The position numbers and the translations under genes are program-made. The notes below the pieces were generated by a model that was given only the letters and a program-made list of their open reading frames with translations, was not told where the DNA came from and did no database searches. Below, in pieces: positions 25,986 through 34,741 of a stretch of 64,000 nucleotides of DNA. Origin of the DNA: Paraburkholderia guartelaensis (GTDB lineage Bacteria > Pseudomonadota > Gammaproteobacteria > Burkholderiales > Burkholderiaceae); assembly GCF_004353905.1 (NCBI RefSeq), contig NZ_SMOD01000019.1, positions 62,001 through 126,000 on the forward strand. Reading direction: 5' to 3'. Within the stretch, counting starts at the first letter, position 1, and every line of letters starts with the position of its first letter.

Positions 25986-27575
25986 TCAGAACACGTGCTT
26001 GAACACCCAATAGAGCGCCCCTGCCAGCACGATCGAAGCGGGCAGCGTGAGCACCCACGCCATCACGAGGCTGCGCACCGTATTCCATTGCAGGCCCGAG
26101 CCGTTGGCGGCCATCGTGCCCGCCACGCCCGAGGAGAGCACGTGCGTGGTCGAAACCGGCAGGCCGTACACGTCCGCCGCGCCGATCGTCACCATCGCCA
26201 CGACCTCCGCGCAGCCGCCCTGGCCGTAGCTCAGATGCTGCTTGCCGATGCGCTCGCCCACCGTCACGACGATGCGCTTCCAGCCCACCATCGTGCCGAG
26301 TCCCAGTGCGATCGCCACGGCCACCTTCACCCACGTCGGGATGAATTTCGTCGCGTGGTCGATCTGGCTGCGGAAGTTGTTGATGGACTTCAGGTCGTCG
26401 GGTGAGAAGGGCACCGCCTTCTGCTTGTCGAGCAGGCGGATCGCTTCGGAAATCACGTACATGTTGTTGCGCACGTTATCGACGACCGATTGCGGCACCG
26501 CCGCGAGCGAGCCGTAGCCGCGCACCTGTTCGCCCACCTGGCCGGAAAGCGCGGCGAGCGCGGGCACGGTCGTGCTCGACAACGTGCGGCTGCCGATGAA
26601 GCGTTCCACTTCGGCGCGCGGATCGGCGGGCGCGGCAACGCCGTTCGTGTAGCGCTCGAGTGCGCGCGTGGCGTCGTGCGCAACGGCGATGAAGGTCTGC
26701 GTCTGCTCGGCCGTCACGGCGCGGTTCAGCGCATAGGCCGTGGGCACCGTGCCGATCAGGATCAGCATGATGAGGCCCATGCCCTTCTGGCCGTCGTTGG
26801 AGCCGTGCGCGAACGACACGCCCGTGCACGTGAGGATCAGCAGCGCGCGGATCCAGAACGGCGGCGGCTCCTTGCCCTTCGGCTCCGAGTAGAGCGCGGG
26901 CACGCGCACGACGGCCTTCAAGATGAGCAGCAGCAGGCCGGCCAGCAAAAAGCCGACGATCGGCGAAAACAGCAGCGACTTGCCCACGCCGAGCGCCTGG
27001 CTCCAGTCCACGCCGCTCGTGCCGCTCGCGCCGTGCATGAGCTGGTTCATGAGGCCCACGCCGATGATCGAGCCGATCAGCGTATGCGAGCTCGACGAAG
27101 GCAGGCCGAAGTACCACGTGCCCAGGTTCCAGATGATCGCGGCAATAAGCAGTGCGAACACCATGGCGAAGCCCGCGCTGCTGCCCACCTGCAGGATCAG
27201 CTCCACAGGCAGCAGTTGCAGGATGCCGAAGGCCACCGCGCCGGTGGAGGTGAGCACGCCGAGGAAATTCCACGCGCCCGACCACATCACGGCGATATTG
27301 GGCGAAAGCGAGTGCGTATAGATGACGGTCGCGACCGCATTCGCGGTATCGTGGAAGCCGTTCACGAACTCGAAGCCGAGGGCGATCAGGAGTGCGATGC
27401 CGAGCAGGATCCACGGCATCGCCGAGCTTTCGCGCACCGGCGAGAGGTCGTCGGCGAGATGCATCCCCACGTACACGGCGCCTGCGGCGATGACGATGAG
27501 GAAGGCGAGCAGGCTGGCATTGCGCCCGCGCGCGGGGGCTGTGCCCGGTTGCGGTGACAGGGAAAATTCTGGCAT
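25986..27575 (-). CDS. pit: Inorganic phosphate transporter, PiT family
   Basis: A 529-aa transporter with about 11 helices. The two inverted PD001131-type signatures are present: GFEFVNGFHDTANAVATVIYTHSL near residue 70 and GVSFAHGSNDGQKGMGLIML near residue 260. A long polar loop of about 140 residues separates the halves, and GLPVSTTHVLSSGVAGTMAANGSG closes the C-terminal half. It should import metal-phosphate in symport with protons. The ATG at 27575 has an AGGAG site. It is divergent from the GGDEF gene. Confidence 0.94.
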   Translation of the reverse strand: MPEFSLSPQPGTAPARGRNASLLAFLIVIAAGAVYVGMHLADDLSPVRESSAMPWILLGIALLIALGFEFVNGFHDTANAVATVIYTHSLSPNIAVMWSGAWNFLGVLTSTGAVAFGILQLLPVELILQVGSSAGFAMVFALLIAAIIWNLGTWYFGLPSSSSHTLIGSIIGVGLMNQLMHGASGTSGVDWSQALGVGKSLLFSPIVGFLLAGLLLLILKAVVRVPALYSEPKGKEPPPFWIRALLILTCTGVSFAHGSNDGQKGMGLIMLILIGTVPTAYALNRAVTAEQTQTFIAVAHDATRALERYTNGVAAPADPRAEVERFIGSRTLSSTTVPALAALSGQVGEQVRGYGSLAAVPQSVVDNVRNNMYVISEAIRLLDKQKAVPFSPDDLKSINNFRSQIDHATKFIPTWVKVAVAIALGLGTMVGWKRIVVTVGERIGKQHLSYGQGGCAEVVAMVTIGAADVYGLPVSTTHVLSSGVAGTMAANGSGLQWNTVRSLVMAWVLTLPASIVLAGALYWVFKHVF

Positions 27576-27736
27576 GGCAGGCGGGCTCCTGGGGGAGGGA
27601 GTGGGCAAAGGTTTCGTCTCCGATCGTGAACCGCCCAGGTGTCCGTTTAATGACGGATTCGTGCCAGTCATGCCCGATGCATGCCCGATGGAACGGCGCC
27701 CCATCGATTCGCGCCGTCAGCAAGAGGATTGCGCAG

Positions 27737-29362
27737 ATGCCAAAACGGGTTCTTTCGCTGCGTCTTCTGGTGCACCGCTGGGCCCACGTTCGGGCGAAGG
27801 CGGCGACGCGCCTGATCGGCAACTATCCCTTTTTCGCGGGGCTTTCCGGCACGCTCGTCGCGACGGTGATGGCGATCTTCACCTACGCGGCGCTCTACGA
27901 GGGCCGCGCCGAGGAGTTGCGCCACGCGCAGGAGAACTCGCGCAACCTCGTGCAGCTCATCAGCAACGACATTGCCCGCAACGTCGAGATTTACGACCTG
28001 TCGCTGCAAGCCGTGGTCCAGGCGGCGCAGCAGCCGCAGACCTGGAGCATGCCCGAATCGCTGCGCCAGCGCGTGCTGTTCGACCGGGCGACGGCGGCGT
28101 CGAGGCTCGGCGGGGCCTATGTGATCGACGCCACGGGCCATGTGAAAGCCTCGCGCAGCAACGCCTTCGACGCTTCACCCGCCGGCATTTCGTTCGCCGA
28201 CCGCGATTACTTCGTCGCGCAGCAGCGCGACCCGCATGTGGGCCTGTTCTTTTCGAAGCCGTTCCATTCCCGCCTGCGCGGCGGCGCGCTCACGATCGGC
28301 CTCACGCGCCGCATCAACGCGCCCGACGGCTCGTTCGCGGGCGTCGCGCTACTCGGAGTGCGCCTCGACTATCTCGATCAACTGCTCGAGCGCATCGACC
28401 TGGGCCCGGGCGGCCACCTCTTTATCCTGATGCGCGACGGCACATTGCTCGCGAGCAAGCCGCCCTCGATGCGCGGCGCCGGTTCGAACTACGCGGACCT
28501 GCCGAATTTCGCGTTCTTTGCGCGCCGCGACGCCGGGACCTATACATCGCACTCGGCAATCGACGGGGTCGAGCGCATCTACACCTTTGCGCACGTGGGC
28601 AACTCGCCGTTCATCGTCGTCGTGGCGCCCGCCGTAGGGGACGTGCTCGCCAGCTGGCGGCGGCGCAGCTATATCGCCCTCGTGATGACCACGGTGTTCG
28701 GCGGCGCGTGGGTCGTGGTGTCCTGGATGCTCGCATTCGCGCTGCGCGACAAGGTGGTGGCCGAGGGCAAGCTCCTGCGCCTCGCCGTCACCGATCCGCT
28801 CACGGGTCTCGCGAACCGCCGCGCGCTCGACAGCCGTCTCGCGGAGGAATGGCATCACGCGGTGCGCGAACGCACGCCGCTTTCCGTGCTCTTTTTCGAC
28901 ATCGACCACTTCAAGCTCTTCAACGACACCTACGGACACGCCGCGGGCGACGAGGTGCTGGTGTTCGTGGCCGGACGCATCGCGTCAGGATCGAGGCGCG
29001 CAACCGATCTCGCCGCGCGCTTTGGCGGTGAAGAGTTCGCGGTGGTGCTGCCGGGCACGGGGCTCGACGCCGCGACGCGCATGGCGGAGAAGATCCGCAA
29101 ACGCATCGAGTCGGACAATCTCACGCTGAGTGGTACGCACCATGGGTGCGTGACGGTGAGCGCGGGGTGTGCGAGCTGCAATCCGCCAGAGGGCGGCAGC
29201 GGCGCGAAGCTGCTAGCAGCCGCCGACCGCCTGCTCTACGAGGCCAAGGAAGCGGGCCGCAATCAGGTCCGGTCGCAGCAATGGACGGGCGAGGGGGCGC
29301 AGCCGCTGGTGGATTCCGATGCCGGAAGCCGAGGCCGCGATGCGCCAGCAACCCGGGGCTGA
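27737..29362 (+). CDS. Membrane diguanylate cyclase with extracytoplasmic CACHE-type sensor
   Basis: A 541-aa protein. The first transmembrane helix is near residues 35-55, followed by a periplasmic dCACHE-like sensor (residues 58-305, with the motif FADRDYFVAQQRDPHVGLFFSKPF) and a second helix near 312-335. The C-terminal GGDEF domain has an intact active site GGEEF (430-434) and an RATD inhibitory I-site just upstream, so it should make c-di-GMP under product feedback. The ATG at 27737 follows an AAGAGGA site; longer in-frame starts reach into the divergent pit gene. Confidence 0.92.
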   Translation: MPKRVLSLRLLVHRWAHVRAKAATRLIGNYPFFAGLSGTLVATVMAIFTYAALYEGRAEELRHAQENSRNLVQLISNDIARNVEIYDLSLQAVVQAAQQPQTWSMPESLRQRVLFDRATAASRLGGAYVIDATGHVKASRSNAFDASPAGISFADRDYFVAQQRDPHVGLFFSKPFHSRLRGGALTIGLTRRINAPDGSFAGVALLGVRLDYLDQLLERIDLGPGGHLFILMRDGTLLASKPPSMRGAGSNYADLPNFAFFARRDAGTYTSHSAIDGVERIYTFAHVGNSPFIVVVAPAVGDVLASWRRRSYIALVMTTVFGGAWVVVSWMLAFALRDKVVAEGKLLRLAVTDPLTGLANRRALDSRLAEEWHHAVRERTPLSVLFFDIDHFKLFNDTYGHAAGDEVLVFVAGRIASGSRRATDLAARFGGEEFAVVLPGTGLDAATRMAEKIRKRIESDNLTLSGTHHGCVTVSAGCASCNPPEGGSGAKLLAAADRLLYEAKEAGRNQVRSQQWTGEGAQPLVDSDAGSRGRDAPATRG

Positions 29363-29406
29363 GGCGCGCCGGCTTCTCGTGCGGCGCGCGACGCCCTCCA
29401 TGCCGT

Positions 29407-29811
29407 TCAGCGCGCTGACTTCGACAGCCGGTGGCCGAGGCCGAGGTTCGAGACGATCTGCCAGGTATAGACGCGCGAATAGTGCACGCCGAACTGGCGG
29501 CCGATCAGCTCGCGCACGCGGCTGTTGGTCCACGCATCGCTCGGAAAGCCGTGATCGCGCGCGGAGCCGTGCAGGGCGCTCGCGATCCAGCCTAGCGCGG
29601 CCTGATCGAGCACCGAAGGCCGGCCGCCCACGCTCATCTGCTGGAGCGCAGCGAGCCCGCCGTCCTCGACGATGGACTTGTAGCGCCTCACCGTCTGGGC
29701 GGAAAGGTGGAGTGAGTCGGCGACGCTATTCACGGTCGCGCCTTCCATCAACATCTGGCCGGCGGCCATTCTTCTCGCGACGCTCGGCAGGTTCTCGGTT
29801 CGGGTAAGCAT
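29407..29811 (-). CDS. Stand-alone HTH protein resembling the N-terminus of IS630 transposases
   Basis: A 134-aa protein with two DNA-binding modules. An N-terminal homeodomain-like HTH reads MEGATVNSVADSLHLSAQTVRRYKSIVEDGGLAAL, and a winged HTH reads WTNSRVRELIGRQFGVHYSRVYTWQIVSNLGLG. This is exactly the pair found before the DDE catalytic domain in IS630/Tc1-type transposases. The catalytic domain is absent: the frame ends 45 bp before the end of the convergent GGDEF gene. It is either a transposase remnant or a domesticated regulator. The ATG at 29811 is chosen; a TTG 39 bp upstream is the only longer option. Confidence 0.7.
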   Translation of the reverse strand: MLTRTENLPSVARRMAAGQMLMEGATVNSVADSLHLSAQTVRRYKSIVEDGGLAALQQMSVGGRPSVLDQAALGWIASALHGSARDHGFPSDAWTNSRVRELIGRQFGVHYSRVYTWQIVSNLGLGHRLSKSAR

Positions 29812-30616
29812 GTGTTCACTCGTCGACGAAAGATTCCGGACACGCGGCAATGCGGATGTGCCGCTCCTGTAACCCTTCCTGCAAGCGGGTCTTGTCGCTT
29901 GCCATGGACCCGGCGCCGGTGCGGTGACGCGAGAGCCATGACGGACGGCGAAATCGACGCCCGGTGAAGGGCGCTTGTTGCGAAACGCCTCGGTGTTCCG
30001 CAGCGGATATTAATAATTGTTTTTGTAGGGAATGTGTATAGCTAGCGGAAAAATAGTCTGCTTGACTTGTGGATAATCCTGAACTAATGGGAAAAAACAA
30101 CCGACTCGCGTCGGTCAACAATGCACGTTGGCATTTCGCGTTGATCCCGCAATGCGAAGTTTGCTCCCATTTTCAGCCAGTTAACCTGACTTAATTGCTC
30201 AAACATTGGAAAGCAACACTCCGCGTTGTTTTGTATGACTAATTCAGAATTCAGCATATATTGAGTTGAATCAACGTTACCCAATATGGATTAAATCGCG
30301 GCGGTCGCACCTCGGATGTTTGTTAGCGTTTTCGGCCACTGCCGACGCAAATTGGCGTAGCTCGCCATGGGTGACGACGGCAATGGAGCAATTTCGGGGA
30401 GTGATTTGGTTTTTTTGTGCAGAATGTTTTCGCAAACATTTCGAATCGATTCGAATGCAGATTGGATTCGAATGCGCGAATGCAGAATGCCGGATTCGCC
30501 GCGCGGTGTATCGCGTAGCGAAACGGGTCCCTGAATCCTGCCGGGCCGCCACATGCTTCCGTGCTCTTCGTCAAACGACGCGGTATGGGTGGCGGTCCGC
30601 TTTCTGGCCGCTGCGG
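29812..30616. other. AT-rich gene-free stretch with short repeats
   Basis: About 800 bp with no convincing gene. From about 29990 to 30500 the GC content is far below the surrounding DNA. It contains one consensus DnaA box (TGTGGATAA, 30068-30076), a 16-bp palindrome TTCGAATCGATTCGAA (30440-30455), the 11-mer GATTCGAATGC twice (30448 and 30465) and the 10-mer CGAATGCAGA twice (30452 and 30477). Short frames here lack ribosome sites and codon bias. It may be regulatory DNA for the gene at 30617 or a transferred scar next to the IS630-like gene. Confidence 0.5.
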
Positions 30617-31015
30617 ATGACTCAAGAAATCGATGAAAAGGTAGGTCGTTTGTTGCGCCGCGCTGCAAGCCGGCGCTCGCTCGTGCCGTACGGTGCGTTT
30701 CATGCCCTGTTCGCGGGCGACGTGCCGCTGCGGGTGCGTTACGAAAAGCTCGAGACGGCCGCGGCCGCGTTGTGCGAACCGCGCGAGGCCGACTATGCCT
30801 CGCTGCTCTCGACCGATTCGGGTCTGCCCGGCCCGGACTTCTATACGCGCTTCAAGCGCCTGCATTCCGAGCGCTACTACGAAGCGCTCGGCGCGGACCG
30901 GCATCGCATGCTGCGGCTTGCCGAAAAGCGTCAGCTCGCGGCCGAGGAACGCGAGCGTGTGTATGCCCATTACCTGCGCTGTGCGGCCGAAGAGGCTTGC
31001 ACGCACAGCGCTTGA
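30617..31015 (+). CDS. Conserved hypothetical protein, 132 aa
   Basis: A soluble, helical, highly charged protein (MTQEIDEKVGRLLRRAASRR...). It contains a distinctive aromatic segment LPGPDFYTRFKRLHSERYYEAL and ends in a long basic/acidic helix (LAEKRQLAAEERERVYAHYL). I do not recognise the family. The ATG at 30617 is the last plausible start and lacks a good ribosome site; the frame remains open upstream but runs through the AT-rich stretch with poor codon use. The exported repeat protein follows 59 bp downstream. Confidence 0.6.
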   Translation: MTQEIDEKVGRLLRRAASRRSLVPYGAFHALFAGDVPLRVRYEKLETAAAALCEPREADYASLLSTDSGLPGPDFYTRFKRLHSERYYEALGADRHRMLRLAEKRQLAAEERERVYAHYLRCAAEEACTHSA

Positions 31016-31074
31016 TGCGTAGGAGCGGCGCGATGCCGCTCTCTTGCCATTCACGATCCACACAAGGAGGCTAC

Positions 31075-31689
31075 ATGTCCACGCGCTCTCGTTCTTCCGC
31101 GCCGCTGCTCGGCGCCATATTGGTGCTTGCCCTCGGCGTGTCGCCACACGTGCCGCTGTTTGCGCAGACGGCGTCCGATGCCGCGCCTGAAAGTGCGCCG
31201 AATGCCGCGCTGCAGATCGGCGAGGTGCAGACCACGGCGACGGTCGTGAGCATCGACGCGGCCACCAACTCAGTTACGCTGCGCGGCGCGCGCCGCAACC
31301 TGGTGACGGTCGCGGTCGATCCCGCAGTCGGCGACGTGAGCAAACTCAAGCCCGGCGATCATGTGAACATCCTCTACAAGGAGGCGTTGCTGCTGCGCGC
31401 CGAAAAAGTGGCCACGCGGGGCATACGCTCACGCGTCGATACGGTCGCTACCACGCCCGCTTCCGGTGGCGTGACGGCGACGGCGCGTAGCGTGCAGGTG
31501 ATCGCGACGGTGGAGAAGATCGACCGCAAGAGCCGCAAGGTCGCGTTGCGCGGACCGAACCGCACGGTCGTGGTGGTGGCGCCGCCGGACGTGCCGCTCG
31601 AATCGATCAAGGTAGGCGACAGCATTCGTGCCGACTACGTGGGCGCGACGGCCATACAGGTCACGCGTGACGGCCAGAACTTGCAGTGA
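31075..31689 (+). CDS. Exported protein with two tandem OB/beta-barrel-like repeats
   Basis: A 204-aa protein with a signal peptide (MSTRSRSSAPLLGAILVLAL, cleavage near LFA-QT). The mature part is an internal duplication. Repeat 1 (about residues 57-112) reads TTATVVSIDAATNSVTLRGA and ends KPGDHVNILYKEALLLR. Repeat 2 (about 142-198) reads VIATVEKIDRKSRKVALRGP and ends KVGDSIRADYVGATAIQV. Each repeat looks like a five-stranded barrel as in DUF5666-type proteins. The role is unknown. A strong AAGGAGG site precedes the ATG at 31075. Confidence 0.8.
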   Translation: MSTRSRSSAPLLGAILVLALGVSPHVPLFAQTASDAAPESAPNAALQIGEVQTTATVVSIDAATNSVTLRGARRNLVTVAVDPAVGDVSKLKPGDHVNILYKEALLLRAEKVATRGIRSRVDTVATTPASGGVTATARSVQVIATVEKIDRKSRKVALRGPNRTVVVVAPPDVPLESIKVGDSIRADYVGATAIQVTRDGQNLQ

Positions 31690-31714
31690 GGCAGTGACGC
31701 CTGGGCGGTGTGCG

Positions 31715-31960
31715 CTAGTCGGCGCGATTGCGGTCGCGCACGAGGATCGATACGTAGATCGCCGTGCAGACGATGATGACGGCCACGCCGGCAATCACCT
31801 TCTGGTGGTCGAAGTTGATGAGGCCGACCACCGCGATGGCGATGCCGGCGGCAGAGCCGAGCGTGCCCATTGCAGCCACGAAAATGCGCACCTTGCTCCA
31901 GACGCGATGGCGCCGCTCGGGACCTGCGCCTTCCATAAACCGATGCAGTCGATCAAACAT
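31715..31960 (-). CDS. Small two-helix membrane protein, 81 aa
   Basis: A short basic N-terminus (MFDRLHRFMEGAGPERRHRV) is followed by two hydrophobic helices at about 25-46 and 53-73 and a charged tail RDRNRAD. No family is recognised. It is convergent with the exported repeat protein (25 bp between stops). Codon use matches its neighbours, so it is probably real. Confidence 0.6.
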   Translation of the reverse strand: MFDRLHRFMEGAGPERRHRVWSKVRIFVAAMGTLGSAAGIAIAVVGLINFDHQKVIAGVAVIIVCTAIYVSILVRDRNRAD

Positions 31961-32279
31961 GGCGGCTCTTCCGGGTTGGGTAGAGGTCGGTCATGCGGGC
32001 GCGAATGAATGAGCGGCCCGCACCTGATCAAGTATAGCCAGCCCATTATTACGCGTTCTTTCAATTGCCTGCGCCTGGCGCGCCGGAATTCCCGATCGTT
32101 TTTTGCGCGCGTTTAAGTTTGTCTTAATTTTGGCTCGCCATGATGGAGCGGTCGGGTCGATTCGATAGTTCGATTCGCGGTTGTTCTTCACGTCCCCTGT
32201 TGGCCGCCGATCAGTTCGGCGGCCTTTTTTTTCGTCTGACGTCGACGTTTGCTAGCGTCGAGCCCCGCGCATTCCAGCC
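31961..32279. other. Intergenic region with an orphan plus-strand terminator
   Basis: A 319-bp gap between two minus-strand genes. It contains an AT-rich part (32090-32140, including TTAAG-TTTGT-CTTAA) and a strong intrinsic terminator pointing to the plus strand, although no plus-strand gene lies before it within 500 bp. A small plus-strand RNA ending at 32232 is the simplest reading; no clear -35/-10 pair was found. Confidence 0.35.
32202..32232 (+). terminator. Intrinsic terminator (plus strand) without an obvious gene
   Basis: A 9-bp perfect stem GGCCGCCGA/TCGGCGGCC with a short loop is followed by eight T residues on the plus strand. Confidence 0.8.
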
Positions 32280-33722
32280 TTATTTGTGATTCGTTGCAAG
32301 GGCACCCGCGCTGTTTGCGCCGCCAAAGAGCTGTGTCAGATATTGCTGGTTGTTGTTCATGATCGACATGAGGTTATTGAGCGCGGTGAACTGGCGGTTG
32401 AATTTCGCAGTGAGCTGGGTTGAGCGCACATCGAGCATCGACGACTGCTTTTTGATGTCGTCGAGTTCCTTGTTGATGGCAGTGCTGCGCCGCTCGATGA
32501 TGCCGCTCGACTGCACGTAGGGCGTAATGGCGCTGTTGAGCTTCGTGGTCATGCCGCTGCTGCCGAAGAGCGCCGCAATCGCAGTGTTGCCCGGTTGCAG
32601 CGCCTTCTTGAACGTGTCGTCGTCGATTTCCAGCTTGCCGCTCTTGTCGAGCTTGATGCCGATCTCGCCCAGCGAATGGGTCACGCCGTCGCTGCCTTTC
32701 ACGCCCGCCGAAACGACCGCCGGCAAACTCGCCGCGAGTGTGCGCGCGATCGAGTCGCCGAGCAGCGCGCCCGCTTGCGCGCTCGTCGAACCGGTTGCGG
32801 CCGTGTAGGAGGTCAGCCCGTTCAGGGCATCCACGTAGCTGTTGTACGCCTTCACGAACTCGCGGATGGATGTGCCCGTCGCTTCGGTGTCGGGGGTGAT
32901 GGTGAGCGTTTGCTTCGTGCCGACCGAGGCGCTTTCGAGCTTGATCGTGATGTCGCTCACCACGCCCTCGAGCGTGTTGCTCGCGCTCGTCACGCGCGTG
33001 CCGTCTATGCGCAGCTCGGCGTCGGCGGCGGCCTCGACTTCGCGCATCTGCGAGGAAGCGAGGCGCGTATCGACGCCTGTGCCCGCCTGCACGTCGATCG
33101 CGTTGGCCGCGCCGGTCTTGTTCGCGCTCAGCACGAGGTGCTGACCGTCGGCGCCGTTGACGACCGACGCCGTGACGCCGGGGTTGTCCTTCGCCCGGTT
33201 GATCGCCGCGACGACGTCGGTGAGCTTGTTGCTGCCCGCGGCGATCGTCAGATGCATGGTCTTGCCGCCCATCGAGATGTCGAGGGTGCCTTCTCCGAGC
33301 GTCTCGCCGGTGTCGAAGCTATCGGAGGTGAGCTTGTGCGCCGTGGCCAGGCGATCGACTTCGACCGTGAAGCTGCTCGCCACGGCGTTCTTGCCGGCCA
33401 CCGCGCTCAAGCCTTTGTCCTTCTCGCTGGCCGTGGCGGTGAAGCGTTGCAGCGCGGCGCCGTCCTTGAACGGCGTGAGTGCTGTCTGGAGCGAAGCGAG
33501 CGCCGACTTCAGCGTGCCGAGCGCAGATAGCGTCGTGTTGCTGGCGGTCTGCTTCGCGCTGAGGATGGCGCTTGGCCCCGCGATCTTCGCGTTGACGAGC
33601 GCCTTGACGAGCTGGTTGACGTCGAGTGCAGAGTTGGTCGCGCCGCTGATGATCGACTGGGCGGCGTCGCTCAGCGCGCTGTTCGCGCTGGCGGTCGTGG
33701 TGTTCGTGATCGTGCTTGCCAT
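32280..33722 (-). CDS. fliD: Flagellar hook-associated protein 2 (filament cap)
   Basis: A 480-aa FliD. The N-terminal segment (SALDVNQLVKALVNAKIAGPSAILSAKQTASNTTLSALGTLKSAL) and the C-terminal coiled region (IERRSTAINKELDDIKKQSSMLD ... FNRQFTALNNLMSIMNNNQQYLTQLFGG) are the conserved D0/D1 parts. The middle is the variable D2-D3 domain. FliD caps the filament and inserts flagellin subunits. No other flagellar gene is near, which is unusual since fliD normally sits with fliC and fliS. A sigma-28 type promoter lies upstream. Confidence 0.93.
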   Translation of the reverse strand: MASTITNTTTASANSALSDAAQSIISGATNSALDVNQLVKALVNAKIAGPSAILSAKQTASNTTLSALGTLKSALASLQTALTPFKDGAALQRFTATASEKDKGLSAVAGKNAVASSFTVEVDRLATAHKLTSDSFDTGETLGEGTLDISMGGKTMHLTIAAGSNKLTDVVAAINRAKDNPGVTASVVNGADGQHLVLSANKTGAANAIDVQAGTGVDTRLASSQMREVEAAADAELRIDGTRVTSASNTLEGVVSDITIKLESASVGTKQTLTITPDTEATGTSIREFVKAYNSYVDALNGLTSYTAATGSTSAQAGALLGDSIARTLAASLPAVVSAGVKGSDGVTHSLGEIGIKLDKSGKLEIDDDTFKKALQPGNTAIAALFGSSGMTTKLNSAITPYVQSSGIIERRSTAINKELDDIKKQSSMLDVRSTQLTAKFNRQFTALNNLMSIMNNNQQYLTQLFGGANSAGALATNHK

Positions 33723-33787
33723 GAAAGAAGTCCGTTCGTTCTGGTGCGTCGAGTCGACGGAACGCGCAAATGCGCGGCCATGCTTTC

Positions 33788-33814
33788 ATTACGGCAAGCT
33801 TTCATGAAACTTTA
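33788..33814 (-). promoter_or_regulatory. Sigma-28 (FliA) type promoter for fliD
   Basis: On the minus strand TAAAGTTT is followed after exactly 11 bp by GCCGTAAT. The FliA consensus is TAAAGTTT-N11-GCCGATAA, so the -35 is perfect and the GCCG core of the -10 is kept. The predicted start of transcription lies about 60 bp before the fliD ATG. Confidence 0.7.
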
Positions 33815-33879
33815 TGAAAGAATCGAAAAGATTTTGAAAAATACGCGATCGGCACTTTGGATGCGGGCGGCCGCCCGCT

Positions 33880-34473
33880 TCAACGGTGCTCGGGGAAGCC
33901 CGAGCGGCCTTGCGTGAGGTCGGTCAGCGTGAGGCGCGCGGCGTCCACGGCGGTGGCGGGCAGCTGGATCGTGAGGCGGACCGTCATGGCGTACAGGCTC
34001 TCCACGAGCGTGAACTGCTCCTGGTCGATCCAGTGGCGCACGCGGGTTTCGTCGGGATAGCCGAGTTCGACCGTGAGGCGCGCCTGCGCGATGCGCTCGA
34101 CGCGCTCGGCCCCCTGCAGGGCGCTGGCAATGGCGTCGGTATAGGCGCGCACGAGGCCGCCCGCGCCGAGCTTCACGCCGCCGTAGTAGCGCACCACGGC
34201 GGCGAGCACGCCGTCCAGGTCGTGATGGCGAAGCACTTCGAGGATCGGGCGCCCGGCGGTGCCGGAGGGCTCGCCGTCGTCGGACATGCCGGACTGGCCG
34301 CCCGCTAGCAGCGCCCAGCAAACGTGCGTGGCGGTGGGATGTTCGTCGCGCAGGCGGCGGATTTCAGCCATGGCCGCTTCGCGGTCGGCAACAGGAATGG
34401 CGTGCGCGATGAAGCGGCTCTTGCGGATATCGAGTTCCGCGGTGACGGGATGGGCGAGCGTGAAAGTTGGCAC
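33880..34473 (-). CDS. YigZ/IMPACT family protein
   Basis: A 197-aa protein of the YigZ (UPF0029) family. It carries the signature GEPSGTAGRPILEVL and VVRYYGGVKLGAGGLVRAY in the N-terminal domain and a C-terminal ferredoxin-like domain. The family is linked to translation/stress control through the eukaryotic homologue IMPACT, but the bacterial role is unclear. The frame begins at a GTG (34473) without a strong ribosome site, so the exact start is uncertain; LAHPVTAELDIRKSRFIAHA matches the usual N-terminus. Confidence 0.9.
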   Translation of the reverse strand: MPTFTLAHPVTAELDIRKSRFIAHAIPVADREAAMAEIRRLRDEHPTATHVCWALLAGGQSGMSDDGEPSGTAGRPILEVLRHHDLDGVLAAVVRYYGGVKLGAGGLVRAYTDAIASALQGAERVERIAQARLTVELGYPDETRVRHWIDQEQFTLVESLYAMTVRLTIQLPATAVDAARLTLTDLTQGRSGFPEHR

Positions 34474-34625
34474 AAGCGGGGTGGCACTGCAGGCGAAACC
34501 CCCATGTTAACCGATGCTCATGGGCCGGCTTTCGACGTCCGTCCCCATATCTTGCCAGTTTGCGTAATGGTTCTTTGCGTCAGATGCTAGTGACGCCCCG
34601 GCCTTCAGCCCGGATAATGCACGGC

Positions 34626-34683
34626 ATGACGGATCTAGCTCTGGCTGGAGCGAAGCCGAACTCCTCATTCGGTGATCCGTCAT
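34626..34683. other. Structured element with a 10-bp closing stem
   Basis: ATGACGGATC (34626-34635) pairs perfectly with GATCCGTCAT (34674-34683). Inside, GGCT/AGCC and CCGAA/TTCGG form two alternative hairpins that share two bases and have complementary GGAG/CTCC loop sequences. This is consistent with a small folded RNA or a switch; no known class was recognised. Confidence 0.35.
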
Positions 34684-34741
34684 AGTTCTTTCTCTCGCGG
34701 CGCCGTTCCGGCCGACGCGATTCTCCAGAAGCACAGAAGCC

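Noticed and set aside
30068..30076. A consensus DnaA box in AT-rich DNA, possible origin
   Set aside because: Only one box was seen, with no dnaA, gyrB, parAB or rep gene nearby.
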